64,000 bases of DNA from Crambe crambe (taxonomy: Eukaryota > Porifera > Demospongiae > Poecilosclerida > Crambeidae): assembly GCA_963924555.1 (NCBI GenBank), contig OZ004591.1, positions 5,456,001 to 5,520,000 on the forward strand, given 5' to 3'. Of the stretch, positions 50,860 to 62,384 are shown in pieces. The notes beneath the pieces were generated by a model. The model ran no database searches, had not been told where the DNA came from, and saw only the letters and a program-made list of their open reading frames with translations. Position 1 is the first letter of the stretch. The number at the start of each line of letters is the position of its first letter. A program made the translations under genes and the position numbers.

Positions 50860-53800
50860 ATGGCATATGAGCCTCTTCCTCGCTGGGGTCACTTCTCTTC
50901 CCTCGTAGAAGGAAAGCTATTTATGTTCGGAGGAAGAGTTGAAGACTTTCATAACCATAGAGATGAACTGAAAACAACTATAAACGGTTTTGATGTATTT
51001 CACGAAACGTGGAGTTCATTTCATGCAGGTGGATCTCCTCCACTTGGAATATATGTCGGTGCAAGTACAGCTCTCTCCAAAAACGTTTATTGTTACGGCG
51101 GAACTTATAGTGATTCAGGTTCCTTACACAAATGGGATTCCTCCACAATGTCATGGAATCAACTAAAGGAACATGACAATAAAGGACCAATAAAGAAACT
51201 CCGTTGTGCGATGATCAGTCATAATGAAGAAATCGTACTATTCGGTGGGCGTGGGATCCCAACTGGTCCCATCCAGCAAGGATCAAAGTTTATCGTTGAT
51301 AATAAGTTCACTGATGGTAGAGGATGGACCAACGAGTTGCACAGCTTTAACCTCCAAGAAGGTGAGGGAGAATGTTAGGGGTGTAGCTAGTAGGTTAATG
51401 AGGTGTGTGCACACCACTCTACTTCCATGACTTTAAATTAACCCAATAAATGTGGGAGTGGTTATGTCATACTGTACAGAGCACAGAATGAAAGTTGGTT
51501 GTTGGTCAAATGCTGATCAATTCCATCATTAATTTTAGCATGACAGTAACTTAAAGAATGGTCAAGTTCATGGGGCAAAAGCAAACATGAATGACTTAGG
51601 AAACTGGTATCATAACAGGTCAGACCAGTTTTTGATCTGACACTTGACTTATCATAATGTGAGTGATATTTTGTGCTCTGACTGTCTACATATCACACGT
51701 ACAAGCAGAGAAAGAGAAACTGCATGTTTCTTTATGCTTGAAGCAATGTTATAGCAGATGTTATGGGAACTGTTGAAACAGGGTCTAAAGTGTAAAACTA
51801 TAAAAGGTTTATGGTCACACCCTCTATTTTCACCACCAGCCCTTATTCATGTATCTCAAAACAAGTCTGTTGCTGCCAAGAATAATGTAACCATTACTGA
51901 TATGATCACTATGGGGAATAAGTCATAGGGTGACACTGGAACATGAGCAATTATAGTACATACATCACATGGAGTAGTCAAACAAGAAAAAGCATTGATT
52001 AGCACATGCCATATAGTAACATAATAATGTGAATCATCCCAAAGTGCATTTCATGAGATTTCAGATTTATATTTATGGTTCAGTGTTGAGTGTGACAACT
52101 ATACTATATGGAATTTGTGCAGGACTCGTAATAACAGTCTGGACGTCATGTGACATTTTCTTGTCATTTTCATTTGTCCTGTCACTTTCTCTGACTGAAA
52201 TTTCTACTAGGGCAATGTTCAACATTCAGTTGGCAGCGAGCGAGCAAGCAAATATTCTTTAGTGCTACAACTCTTTAGAAGATTTTGCTGTTTAGTTTAG
52301 ACAGTGAGCAAGTGAGCATGATAGGCTCCAGTGCTTGATATTGCGTCAGAGACAAGAGTCATATAAGTGGTAGTTCCAACCAGAAAGCTCCACCGCATCA
52401 AAAGCTGTAAATACTTACCACAAGCACTTAGATAAAGCCAAGCGCCTACAATTCACTTTGACTTGATACATTATTAATTTTGACAGCGAGCGAGCAAGCA
52501 AGTTAGTGCTACAACTCTTTAAAAGATTTTGCTGTTGAGTTTATATGTAACAAAGTACTTAAATAACCCTAGAGCCTCTACAACTACTACTATAGCAATT
52601 TGCAGCATTTGAGCAAGTGAGCAGCTGATAGGCTCCAGTGCTTCATATTGCTGTCAGAGACAAGAGTCATGTAAGTTGTGGTTCCAACCGGGTAGCTCCA
52701 TACATAGAAAGCTGTAAATACTTACCACAAGCACTTAGATATAAACAAGCGCCTACAATCCACTTAGATAAGCCTAGCGCCTCTATGATAAAAGGCTGTA
52801 GAAAACCATCTAGCTTGATTACAATTGGAGCATGCGCATTGTGCACACACAGAGCGCTACTATTGCACGACACATACCATACGTATGCCTGAGGCATTTT
52901 GGAGTGTAGACATAGATATATATATCTACAATTTCAATGAGTCATGACCTGAGAGTCACTTTCTCTGACTAAAATTTCTATTATAACAACTGTTATTAGA
53001 CAATCATATCCAGACAATGATGGAGTGTTATTGCATGCTCCATTTGTGTAGATGCCTATAGTATCAAAATGAACACTTTTCCCCATTTAATGTTATTGAC
53101 TGAGTTGGAGATGACAGCATGGAGTTCCCATGTACATGAACTACATGAAATAATGTAACTCTCATAATTACTTGTTTCAAGTTGTTTGTATACAGAACTT
53201 TGAGACTATACTTTATACAGTCACATGTAACTACACTGACATGCAACACATAATACACATCATTATGTACAGACTTACATTCCCACCACCTTCACAGGAT
53301 TACCAATCTTTAATCATCTGACTCTTACTTCCCCCCAACTCCCTCAGGGACGTGGTCCTCCCCCACTGTCACTGGAACAAGACCCCCTCCCTGTTCTGAA
53401 TTCACACTAACAAAGATAAACGAGAATACAGCTGTGATGTTTGGAGGGGCCCTACCTGGACATAAGAGAACCAATGGTGTATACATCCTTGACCTGATTG
53501 AAATGGTGAGATGCCAACATTAATTTATAGGGGTGAGTCTGAGTGACCTCCACACTAGTGAGTCGGTTGAGAGATTTCTACTGTATATATATTTTATGTT
53601 TCATACGTTCTAACATTAATGGTTTTTCTCTGTGAGGATCATCTGGTAACATTACATCACATTACATTGCACATGCACAAACTTTTACAACATAATTCCA
53701 AACACTTCAGACTGCACTGATCACAGATAACATCCTACACAGTAAAAAACAAACAAACCAAAAAACATAATAAACACATGCATAAAATTAAATGTCTATC

Positions 53801-56800
53801 ACACGTACCTGGAGCACATGATTTTCTTCTCATGGAATCTTTGGTTCACATATCCAATTGAAGCAATCCACATCGATCTTGATAATCAGGCTCACGCTAA
53901 TGAAGTAGGTATTTCAGTATGCTCTGGCAGACGTGATGCACTGACCATTGTAACTAGTTCAGTAAGTCCCATAGCTATAGTGCCACCACACTCAGATAAG
54001 ACAAGGTGAATATAATATCCAAGAATGGGAGGTCAAGTATATAAGTGAATGGAAGATTATATGGCCACAACTATTATCATTATTAATTTTACATGTTTAG
54101 CAAAATGATAGAAAAATTAATGTGTCCATAACAAACTTAATAATTTACTTGGGATATGAATTTTATAATAACTGTGCTTAGTAGGAGGTGAATGATCATG
54201 TTCTGCTGATTCTTTTACCACATGAATGATACTGAACCCTCCACCTCCTACTCTATTTCCATGTTATGAGGCTCTCATCACTCATGCATAATCATCAGAC
54301 ATTTTGGGGAGTTTATTTCATTTATTTCAGCCTTTAAAATTGATCCCTGATGTATAGTGATCGTAATTGTAACCTTTTTCATTTCCAGCACTGGAGCAAA
54401 CTGGTCCATAAGGAGGGAGAACCCTGTCCAGTGGCTAGAGCAGGCCATGATTCTGTCTGTCTTGGTTATGGTGGAGATCACCCAGAACTCCTCATCACTG
54501 GTGGAGGAGATGACAATCGCAAGGTTTTAAGTGACATGTGGATACTGAATCTGCAGTCAAAGAAGTGGAGGGAGGTGAGTATTATTGGTAGACACTGAAT
54601 CTCCCTCATCCTTTTCTAACTTCCTTGTAGTATTATTGTTGCTATTTGTGTTGAGGACACTCTCTAGTTGCAATTACCAAGGGCACTTAGCCAACTCTTT
54701 CATTTTCCTGTGTGGAGTCAGAGTAAAAAGTGTGCATTGTTTAGTTGTAGCTACAAGGAAGTGCTCTTCTTCCAATGCAATGTTTATAGATTACAGCATT
54801 TGTCCCTATCTCCATTAGGTATTAGTACTGTACACATTATCCACCACATGCTGTGTACCTATCCATCTGCTAATAGGCAGGTGCTGCATATGGAGTGTTC
54901 TAATGTTGGAATAATGTGGAAGACCTATGGCTATGATTGAACTAAGCTCTATTCAAAGCTCTAATAGAGTGATACCCTGTAGTTATTAATAGTTACTGAC
55001 ACCTTGTTAGAGGTCAAAGTATTTATAAACTGGATGATTATCATTTGCAGTCAACTATCCAATTTATCACAATATGACCTCACTCACTCTAACTGTATTT
55101 GATGTCATAGTCTTAATGAGTATTATGGAGGGTTTGAGTCATGTTTTGTGGAAACTAGTGATGACATGGGTACTGAAATAGTAATTGTGAGAGGGATTAT
55201 CCAATGTTATGTCTCCATGTGCAGATCAAAGTTCCAAGTCTCCAGTCAAGATATTACCACACTGCTGATGTGTTCCATTTCAATGCAAAACTAGCAGAGG
55301 TCATTCTATTTGGTGGAATTCCTGAGATTTATAAAAGTCATAAGATTGATGCTGACTTTCCAATGATAGCCCAGACCACTGTGCTACGATTTAGTGAGTG
55401 GATGCTAGTCATTCCTCCATAATTATAAACACAATTATTGGCACTGGAGGTCATAATTATTTCCATGTGTTGTGCATACTTACATCTCAAGTGAACTTTC
55501 TTTATATCGAGATCTCCATCACCTACTGCATTACTTAACATCTCTGTACAGTGGGGACCTCTAAATGTTTATGTGTATACTGATCCACAAATATGGGTAT
55601 GAATTGCTGATCCTCAAATTTTTCCTCCCATAAACTATTTGAGATGTATGGTAGATTTTAATGGTCTCTTTATTTGGAGACACAGTGACTCTATTAGAGG
55701 TTCTGTACTTGTTGTTTGTTGCACTTGTTAAAAAGTCGTATTTGTGGTTTGTGCATGTGCAAGTCCTCACAAGTCTAGAGTCTGTGATACAGATCATAAT
55801 TATTATGTTTTATCATATCCACCTATGACTATATCTTTTGAAATAATAATGTATTAATTACTAAGTCTTATGTCTTTGGCAATAACAATACGATATTACT
55901 GCTAATCAGAATGTGTTGATGATGAGTGGACTTTGATTGATGTGTGCAAGTTTCCTGACCTCGGGAGTCCAGAGAGAGTGAAGATGAAGGAAGAACTGAA
56001 GCAGCAGTTTAGTAAGTGTGTGTTGTTGTAATAGCTAGATGGGAGTTGGAGGCATGGTTGTCTGATTATTTATATCCCATGCATGCGTGGGTGAGATCAA
56101 AGGGTCGTGGTGTTCTTTATAAGTCGTAATACCTGACGGGCATTATTAGTCATATATTGCCCTTAGTTTATTGAAACAATATGTATGTGAACAAGAAAGT
56201 GTGGCCACTAAAGTGTCACTTTTACTAGTCCTTAGCTAGCTATGGATGACCATGGGTGCCATGTGTTTTATGGGTTATAAACAACCCAAGTCTCGATTGC
56301 GCAGCCCACTGAGGGTGATTTATAATCCTTAGACGATAACATGAATGACTCCATTTGATGTAATCAGGTAACTATATCATGTAGTAACCCCTTGCTAGGC
56401 CTGCAAGTGGTCGGGTATCTAAGTGTCCACTTAGATCACTGTGGTTCCAAATTAGAGACTTATGGCTGTGGTTGTCATAAGACTATACACAGTTTATACT
56501 ATTGTCTAAGTCAGTTAGATCACTCCTGTGGTGACTACTCAATACATAAAACCCTGGCACCCATACTCCATTACATAAGTGATGTATGAGTGATTCAAAA
56601 TAAAAATAGACTGTTGTACTCAATACCTCCTGTTGACATATATGTGTACATATCATAGTCAAGTCTAAGCTATCGTATCATTATGATTATTTTCCATCTC
56701 TTTCAGTGCAATCTCCATCATTATCTGGAAATGAACCAGGGACTTCCCTAGCAGCATCAACAACTAATGTAAGTTAATTAAGACCTATAATGATAATTAT

Positions 56801-57354
56801 CACACCTAATTCAGAAATATTTTGCTCGTTGTAGGTGGGAGCCAGTACCAGTCCACAAGTTCCCTCTCCAGGAAAGACTTGTAAGTATTATATTTACAAT
56901 GGTGGTGATTACCAACTGTCACTGATTCTTTTTGTCTTAACAGATCAGGAGATACTGGCAATGATAGATAATACAGACCTTGGTAAGTTTGGTTAGCTAA
57001 TTTTATGCAATAATATTTGCAGTGTTAGTAGGTTATGTTTTTCAAGGTATTGATGATATTGGGGAGGTATTTAATGAAGTGGAGGACTTGTCACCAGATT
57101 GGGACTTACTAGCAATCAAACTGCATCTGAGAAATCATACAATTGAAGACATCCAGAAAAATTGCTGTGATAGCAAGAGGAGACTGTGTGGAGCACTTAA
57201 AGAGTGGTTGAAGTTGAACTACAATCACCAAAAATATGGAAGACCAAGCTGGCAGAGGTTAGCAGAGGCAGTGCGGAGTCTTGATTATGGACTCTTTGAG
57301 GAGATAGCCCGAAATCATGAAAGTGAGATTGTGCAGCTTCTCTATGGGAATTAA
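50860..57354 (+). CDS. Gene C: short Kelch-Death paralogue lacking the NTPase-ZU5-UPA section
   Basis: Exons: 50860-51361, 53348-53505, 54389-54574, 55225-55393, 55910-56011, 56707-56768, 56835-56880, 56944-56982, 57047-57354. Sum 1,572 bp = 523 codons plus stop, all GT-AG with agreeing phases. Residues 1 to about 372 form the six-blade Kelch propeller (LFMFGG, VYCYGG, IVLFGG, AVMFGG, LLITGG, VILFGG). Three short linker exons (SPSLSGNEPGTS, SPQVPSPGKT) follow, then a Death domain of about 102 residues. Relative to gene B, five exons (NTPase through UPA) are gone. The last Kelch exon ends in phase 1 and the next retained exon starts in phase 1, so the reading frame survives. The Death-domain N-terminal half is clearly divergent (DLSPDWDLLAIKLHLRNHT), while the C-terminal half is nearly unchanged. 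It may act as a regulator of, or decoy for, the long forms (inference). Expression is unproven. Confidence 0.8.
52204..52965. repeat. Insertion in gene C intron 1, internally duplicated
   Basis: About 0.76 kb absent from the same intron of gene B. It is bounded by near-identical direct repeats CTTTCTCTGACTGAAATTTC and CTTTCTCTGACTAAAATTTC. Inside, two diverged copies of a module of about 260 bp follow each other (starts near 52228 and 52487; shared words CAGCGAGCGAGCAAGCAA, AGTGCTACAACTCTTTA, TAAATACTTACCACAAGCAC). No ORF of note. Confidence 0.65.
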
Positions 57355-57774
57355 CAGATTATCTTATTTCCTTTCATCTGCAGCTCAAGATTTGTAGCTG
57401 GATGATGGATAAGGTCTGCTCAAGCTCAGCAAACATATACTTAACACTCACCATGCATTCACACTTCGTATCATCACTATGACATTCCATTATGTAAAAG
57501 CACATTTTGTTACAAAAATCTTTTTTTTTAGTGATTATAAAAATTTCATAAATTGATGACACTGATAGTTGTAAGTCAATGGTTTCTACAGTGGTTCATG
57601 ATGACTGTCTTGGTCTGCTGTAACTTTCAAGAGACCACAAGAATGTCCTCACCAAATTACATCATAGTTACCTGCAATGGAGAATAATTTTGCAGGATGA
57701 ATACTGAACAGCTAGATACCAGCTTCCCCTATCAATAGTATAGTGAGAGTTAGGGGGAGAGTAATTGTACACTT

Positions 57775-57914
57775 TATAGTCAAACCTCCTAATAACGAGC
57801 TTCCAAATAGTGGCCAGACTCTCTACAATGAATGGATCGAAATTCATTTTTTAACCCCAAAGGCTAAAGTGCCTGTCCCCAATGGTGGTTGTTATTCGGA
57901 GGTTTTACTGTATA
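57775..57914. mobile_element. Mariner-type MITE, spacer 4
   Basis: Ends TATAGTCAAACCTCCTAATAAC and the complement GTTATTCGGAGGTTTTACTG then TATA. Same family as 31308-31456. Confidence 0.62.
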
Positions 57915-58327
57915 GCTTCCCCCTATCAATAGTGACAACTCACCAAGGAGAACAGGACATTGACATTTTGAGGTACAGTTGGTTCACTCTGCACAGCAAC
58001 CTTTATGTAAAGAGAAAGTCATACTCACTCAACAGTGTCACATACTACAGTGATCATTTGGTCATATCCATAACACACAAACAACACATGTACATAGTAG
58101 GACCATGATAGCACACCCTTATGGTCGGTAAAGGGTAATCATTATAACACACATGTGCTAGTAGGATAACCAGTAAAGGGTCATCATTATAACATACACA
58201 TGCACATAGTAGGACCGTGATAGTATAATGCAGAACACCATGAAACACTTTATGGTGGGTAAAAGGTCATCACTAAAGCATACACATAATTATGGACTAT
58301 AAAAATAGGGCAACTCCCTTGTGGTGG

Positions 58328-58694
58328 CCGGATAAAGGGTCAGCACCAAACATACTAGAGCCATAATTATGCATATGGTGGGTAAAGGGTCAGCACCAAA
58401 CATACTAGAGCCATAATTATGCATATGGTGGGTAAAGGGTCAGCACCAAACATACTATGTACTAGAGCCATAATTCTGCATATGGCGGGTAAAGGGTCAG
58501 CACCAAACATACTAGAGCCATAATTATGCATATGGTGGGTAAAGGGTCAGCACCAAACATACTAGAGCCATAATTATGCATATGGTGGGTAAAGGGTCAG
58601 CACCAAACATACTAGAGCCATAATTCTGCATATGGTGGGTAAAGGGTCAGCACCAAACATACTAGAGCCATAATTCTGCATATGGTGGGTAAAG
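58328..58694. repeat. 50-bp minisatellite, about 7 copies
   Basis: Unit CATATGGTGGGTAAAGGGTC, then AGCACCAAACATACTAGAGC and CATAATTATG. One unit (near 58455) has an insertion that repeats ACTA, and one has GGCGGG for GGTGGG. The core GGTAAAGGGTC is shared with the 51-bp array at 11117-12020, but the rest of the unit is different. Confidence 0.9.
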
Positions 58695-59829
58695 CACACA
58701 TGTATGTACATACATAGTACATTGCTATCTTGTTTATGTATCATAGCTAGTCATGGGGTGAGTTCTCCACAACCTATGGTGGATAATAAGATTGTGACTA
58801 ATAACAGGCCTTGTTTCTCACATGTAGGGTCTTTCAATGGTGAATAAGAGGCTCTGATATACAATTCTATCAAGATGGAGTGAGGGAGGGGTTCTGAGTG
58901 TGAAGCACAGGTTACTATACCATACATGGCTTCCCCTTAGTGACCAATATTATCAGATCAAGTCTGACAAGTGCATGGAGTTATAGCACATGGTCTAAAT
59001 GGTAACACCATCACAACATGTATAATCACTAGCATGTTGGAAGATTTCAGGACCACTTTCCTCTTTATGAAGTCACAAGGAGGAAAGAAGAGGGAGATTG
59101 AGAGTTTTGGTTAAAAACACATTAAAACAAAAGGAGGAAAGGAGAGGAGAGATTATTAGGGTATTGGCTAATATTAAACACCATTCCGACAAACTTTAGT
59201 GGTATTATAAAGGAGGTTCACAAAGATCGTTCACATTTTATAGAGTATTCTTTATGCATGACTCAACCATACAGCTATAGGGTACATATACCACTGACTG
59301 ACCGAAGGGGGTTCACATGCAACCTGTGAACAATACTAGTTACATCACTGAACTTGTAAGGGATTGGCTGGTGGTTTAGGGAAACAGTGGACCACCAGAA
59401 GAGACACAATAGGATGGATAATTCACTCGTGATAAATATCAACTCACCAAGACAATCAAGAGAATATGCAGTTATGTAGTTTTGAAGACTCTACCACTTC
59501 TACTTCATGAGATGGATATTGACATCTTGAGGTACAGCTGGTTCACACACTGCACACTAACCTTCATATAAAGAGAAAGTCATCATAAAGAGATAAAGAA
59601 ACCACACACTCAACAGTGTCACATAGTACAGTGGTCATTACCATAACATACACAATCATGTACATAATATACTGTATAGCTGGAAATATTGACAGAAATT
59701 ATATGATACGATTTCCTCATGAAAATACCAATGATGGTATATAATTTGACGGAATCTGAAAGCGCACTAAATAAATAATGCACATGCGTGCTGTGTACAG
59801 CTCATCGATAGCGAGAGTTCTCCAGTTGT

Positions 59830-60050
59830 GTGAGGGGCCATCACGTCTACAAAAGCATATGGACTCAGAGTGTAGAAGAGAGAATGATGGCAATCCTTAT
59901 GCCGTTGCTGTTCTTAAGACGGCTGCAATTGTTGGACACATCCCTTGAAGAAATTCAGCCACTTGTTCAATGGCTCTTCAATTCTTTGCGCTATCACAGG
60001 TTCAGGACTGTATTCAGGATTCCCCTTCTTCATTCAGCAGACATAGTGTG
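59830..60050 (+). pseudogene. HIRAN-like domain fragment, spacer 4 copy
   Basis: Reads VRGHHVYKSIWTQSVEE, then after a one-base frame change RENDGNPYAVAVLKTAAIVG and HIP, then a stop, then SATCSMALQFF. The order (GxxxY ... ENdxNPYAVAV ... IVGHIP) fits a HIRAN-type domain of about 90 residues. Frame break and stop make it a relic. The spacer 2 copy lacks the middle part. Family membership is by motif only. Confidence 0.55.
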
Positions 60051-60402
60051 GCAGCTGCATGTAGTGGTGTGCAATAAATGGCACGCAATATGCGAATGCT
60101 TACGTATCACAAACTTGGCTACATTTTGATGGTTTTATTTTGGTGATACTTAAACCACAAAAGCGTCAAATTAACCAGCTATACGGCAGTAGGACCATGA
60201 CAGTCACCCTTTGACTCCATTATGGCAGGTAAAGGGTAATAAAGAGTCATACATAGACCATGATAGCCCTTATGGTGGGTAAAGGGTCATCATCATAATA
60301 CGCTTCCTAATAATGGGGTCATCAACATAACACACAGGTGCATACATGATAATAATGGACGACTTGTGATTTCCTTATGACTGGTGGAGATACATGATTA
60401 CC

Positions 60403-60550
60403 ATATAGCACAAAATTTTCGTGGGTCAAAATGTTTCGTGGTTTTGCAAATATTGGTGTGAACCATATAAATTCCCTTATTCTCATGTATTATTTTTCAA
60501 AACCACAAAATTCACAAAAAATTTACCCACAAAAATATCGCACTATACAG
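60403..60550. mobile_element. Foldback MITE, spacer 4
   Basis: TATAGCACAAAATTTTCGTG...TTTCGTGGTTTTG at the left pairs with CAAAACCACAAAATTC...ACCCACAAAAATATCGC at the right. Confidence 0.6.
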
Positions 60551-61183
60551 TATCTGCATTTATTGATTCAGTCACGTGCACATTAATCATGCCATGTGCT
60601 TTACAATAAGAACCTTACTGTGTATCATCTAAATCAGGGGTGACTTTTCCAGCCTCAAAAACCTCTACCAGGTAGATCATTTCCTCTAAACTCCAATTCC
60701 TACCTACACCCATTCATTCATGTAAGGTGGTGGAGCTTCTAGTCCCTTACATTCAACCAAATTACAGTGTTGTGGCTTTTCTACTAGGGTTGGTAAAGGG
60801 AAAGCAAGACTATAATGGCTGTTCCCACATCTGAAAAATGGTGGGGCCGATAGTCAAGTCAAATGAAATAGCTGTCCAATGAAAAGGCCTCACAAAAGTG
60901 TGTTTACCAATGGACATGGTGTACATGATTCAGGTCTTTGGGACAGTGGACTAGGGGAACTTATGTCTCCCATTCACAAAACAAACAATAGAGTATACAA
61001 TACCAAATAAGGACATGTCACTTGTAGACACAAGTGTATTCATATGGCACATAAGAGGTTTGTGGTAGAAGGTTACATAATGTAACAAGACCATTGAAGA
61101 GACTTCTTTGAGTGTGTTCACAGTACACAAGAATAGAGGAGATAATATAACAAGACCTAATCAACAGATACAGTGCTTTGCAA

Positions 61184-61296
61184 GTTAGTTGGCAGATTTC
61201 ATGTCTTGGCTGCAGTTGTAAGTATGTAAACTCTTATAGTGCACAATAGAGTACTTACAACTGCAGCTAGGACATGAACTCTACCAACCAACTCAC
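61184..61296. repeat. Foldback element, spacer 4 copy with extended arms
   Basis: Arms as at 14858-14960, but the right arm here also contains ACTTACAACTGCAGCT, the exact complement of the left-arm word GCTGCAGTTGTAAGT plus one base. The other three copies lack it. Confidence 0.65.
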
Positions 61297-62221
61297 TAAT
61301 GGTCACTCTCCTTCACATATTAAGGGTATTGATAGTGACACCTAATGACACTGAACCATAATTATGAGAGCTGATGGTGATTTCTCATTCGTAAACGATA
61401 ACTTGTATATACCCACAGGGATTCCACTCAAATGAGAAGAGGTTCTGGAATAGGTTTCAATTAATGGGAATGAGCCTGAAGTTAGGAACTGAATTGTGAC
61501 ATACAAAGACACTCGTCCATAATGCACCATGTCCACGAGTGCAGAGGTCAAACAAGCTAAACTGCAGATGAAGAAAGCATGCATCTAGTTCCACTTAACT
61601 CATCTCAATTCTACACCAGTCAGCACCTCAAGAATAGCAACAGATATGTATCCATGTAATATTGAATTTTAGAACTGGTGCCTGAAGTTTGACTGAGTGA
61701 AATGAGTTTTAGTGTTGTATCACAGGTCTATGGATCACTAGGTTCGTCCCAGGAGTGTGTCCTCTATGAATCTAGATGCCGTATTTACCTTAGAGTAACC
61801 ATTGTGGGTGGATCTTGGGATGACACGTATTAAACAAGTATGAGATGAAGTCCCTCAGTGGCACAGAATGTGGTGTGGTCAGTGCTGCACATAGACATAT
61901 GGTAATTATTCCAGCATACCCTAGCACCAGGGACTCTTTCTCTTGAGCATGGGGGAGAAGTTGTTAATTAAGGAGATGATTGCAGTCCCTTTTCAGTATA
62001 CCAATGCCTGGTGGATCAAATAACTCCACACTAAGCAGGAACTAGCCTCTCTACACACTGCAATCTAGACTTACCTGATGTGGATCCTAGCCAGATTTCT
62101 CCGTCTGTCTACGGTTCAGACGACGACGATGATCAAGTTTTCGTTCACAATAATTTCCCTATTAGAGCGCAGGGGCCGGGGATGGGTACGGGTCCGGGTA
62201 CGTACCGGGCGCGGGTAGCAT

Positions 62222-62258
62222 CATAGATATACTAGACTACGTACTACGTATATCTATG
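62222..62258. mobile_element. 37-bp near-palindromic insertion with 7-bp target duplication
   Basis: CATAGATATAC...GTATATCTATG, flanked on both sides by GTAGCAT (62215-62221 and 62259-62265). The ends match the CATAGATA termini of the transposon at 12048-13600. Confidence 0.75.
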
Positions 62259-62268
62259 GTAGCATGCA

Positions 62269-62318
62269 CTAGTCTCGCGGGCCCGACCCTTTACCAAGGG
62301 TCTGGCCCGCGAGACTAG
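62269..62318. mobile_element. 50-bp GC-rich hairpin insertion
   Basis: CTAGTCTCGCGGGCC ... GGCCCGCGAGACTAG with inner arms GACCCTT / AAGGGTC and a loop of a few bases. It is absent from the other three copies of this block. Confidence 0.75.
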
Positions 62319-62334
62319 GGTAGCACCGCCCAAC

Positions 62335-62384
62335 CATAGATACTATAGACTACGTACACGTGTACGTAGTCTATAGTATCTATG
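62335..62384. mobile_element. 50-bp perfect palindrome insertion with 7-bp target duplication
   Basis: Begins CATAGATACTATAGACTACG and is its own reverse complement over all 50 bp, with centre ACACGTGT. Flanked by GCCCAAC on both sides (62328-62334 and 62385-62391). The uninterrupted site is seen in copies A-C (CACCGCCCACC). It looks like two terminal repeats of the 12048-13600 transposon joined head to head with nothing between them. Confidence 0.85.

Larger units (their letters stand above)
57355..61690. other. Spacer 4
   Basis: No intact gene. Contains the Death-gene 3' flank, a mariner-type MITE, the 50-bp minisatellite, the block shared with 10090-11040 (58700-59660), the HIRAN-like fragment (59830-60050), two foldbacks, and the tail shared with the other spacers (60830-61690). 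Confidence 0.55.
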
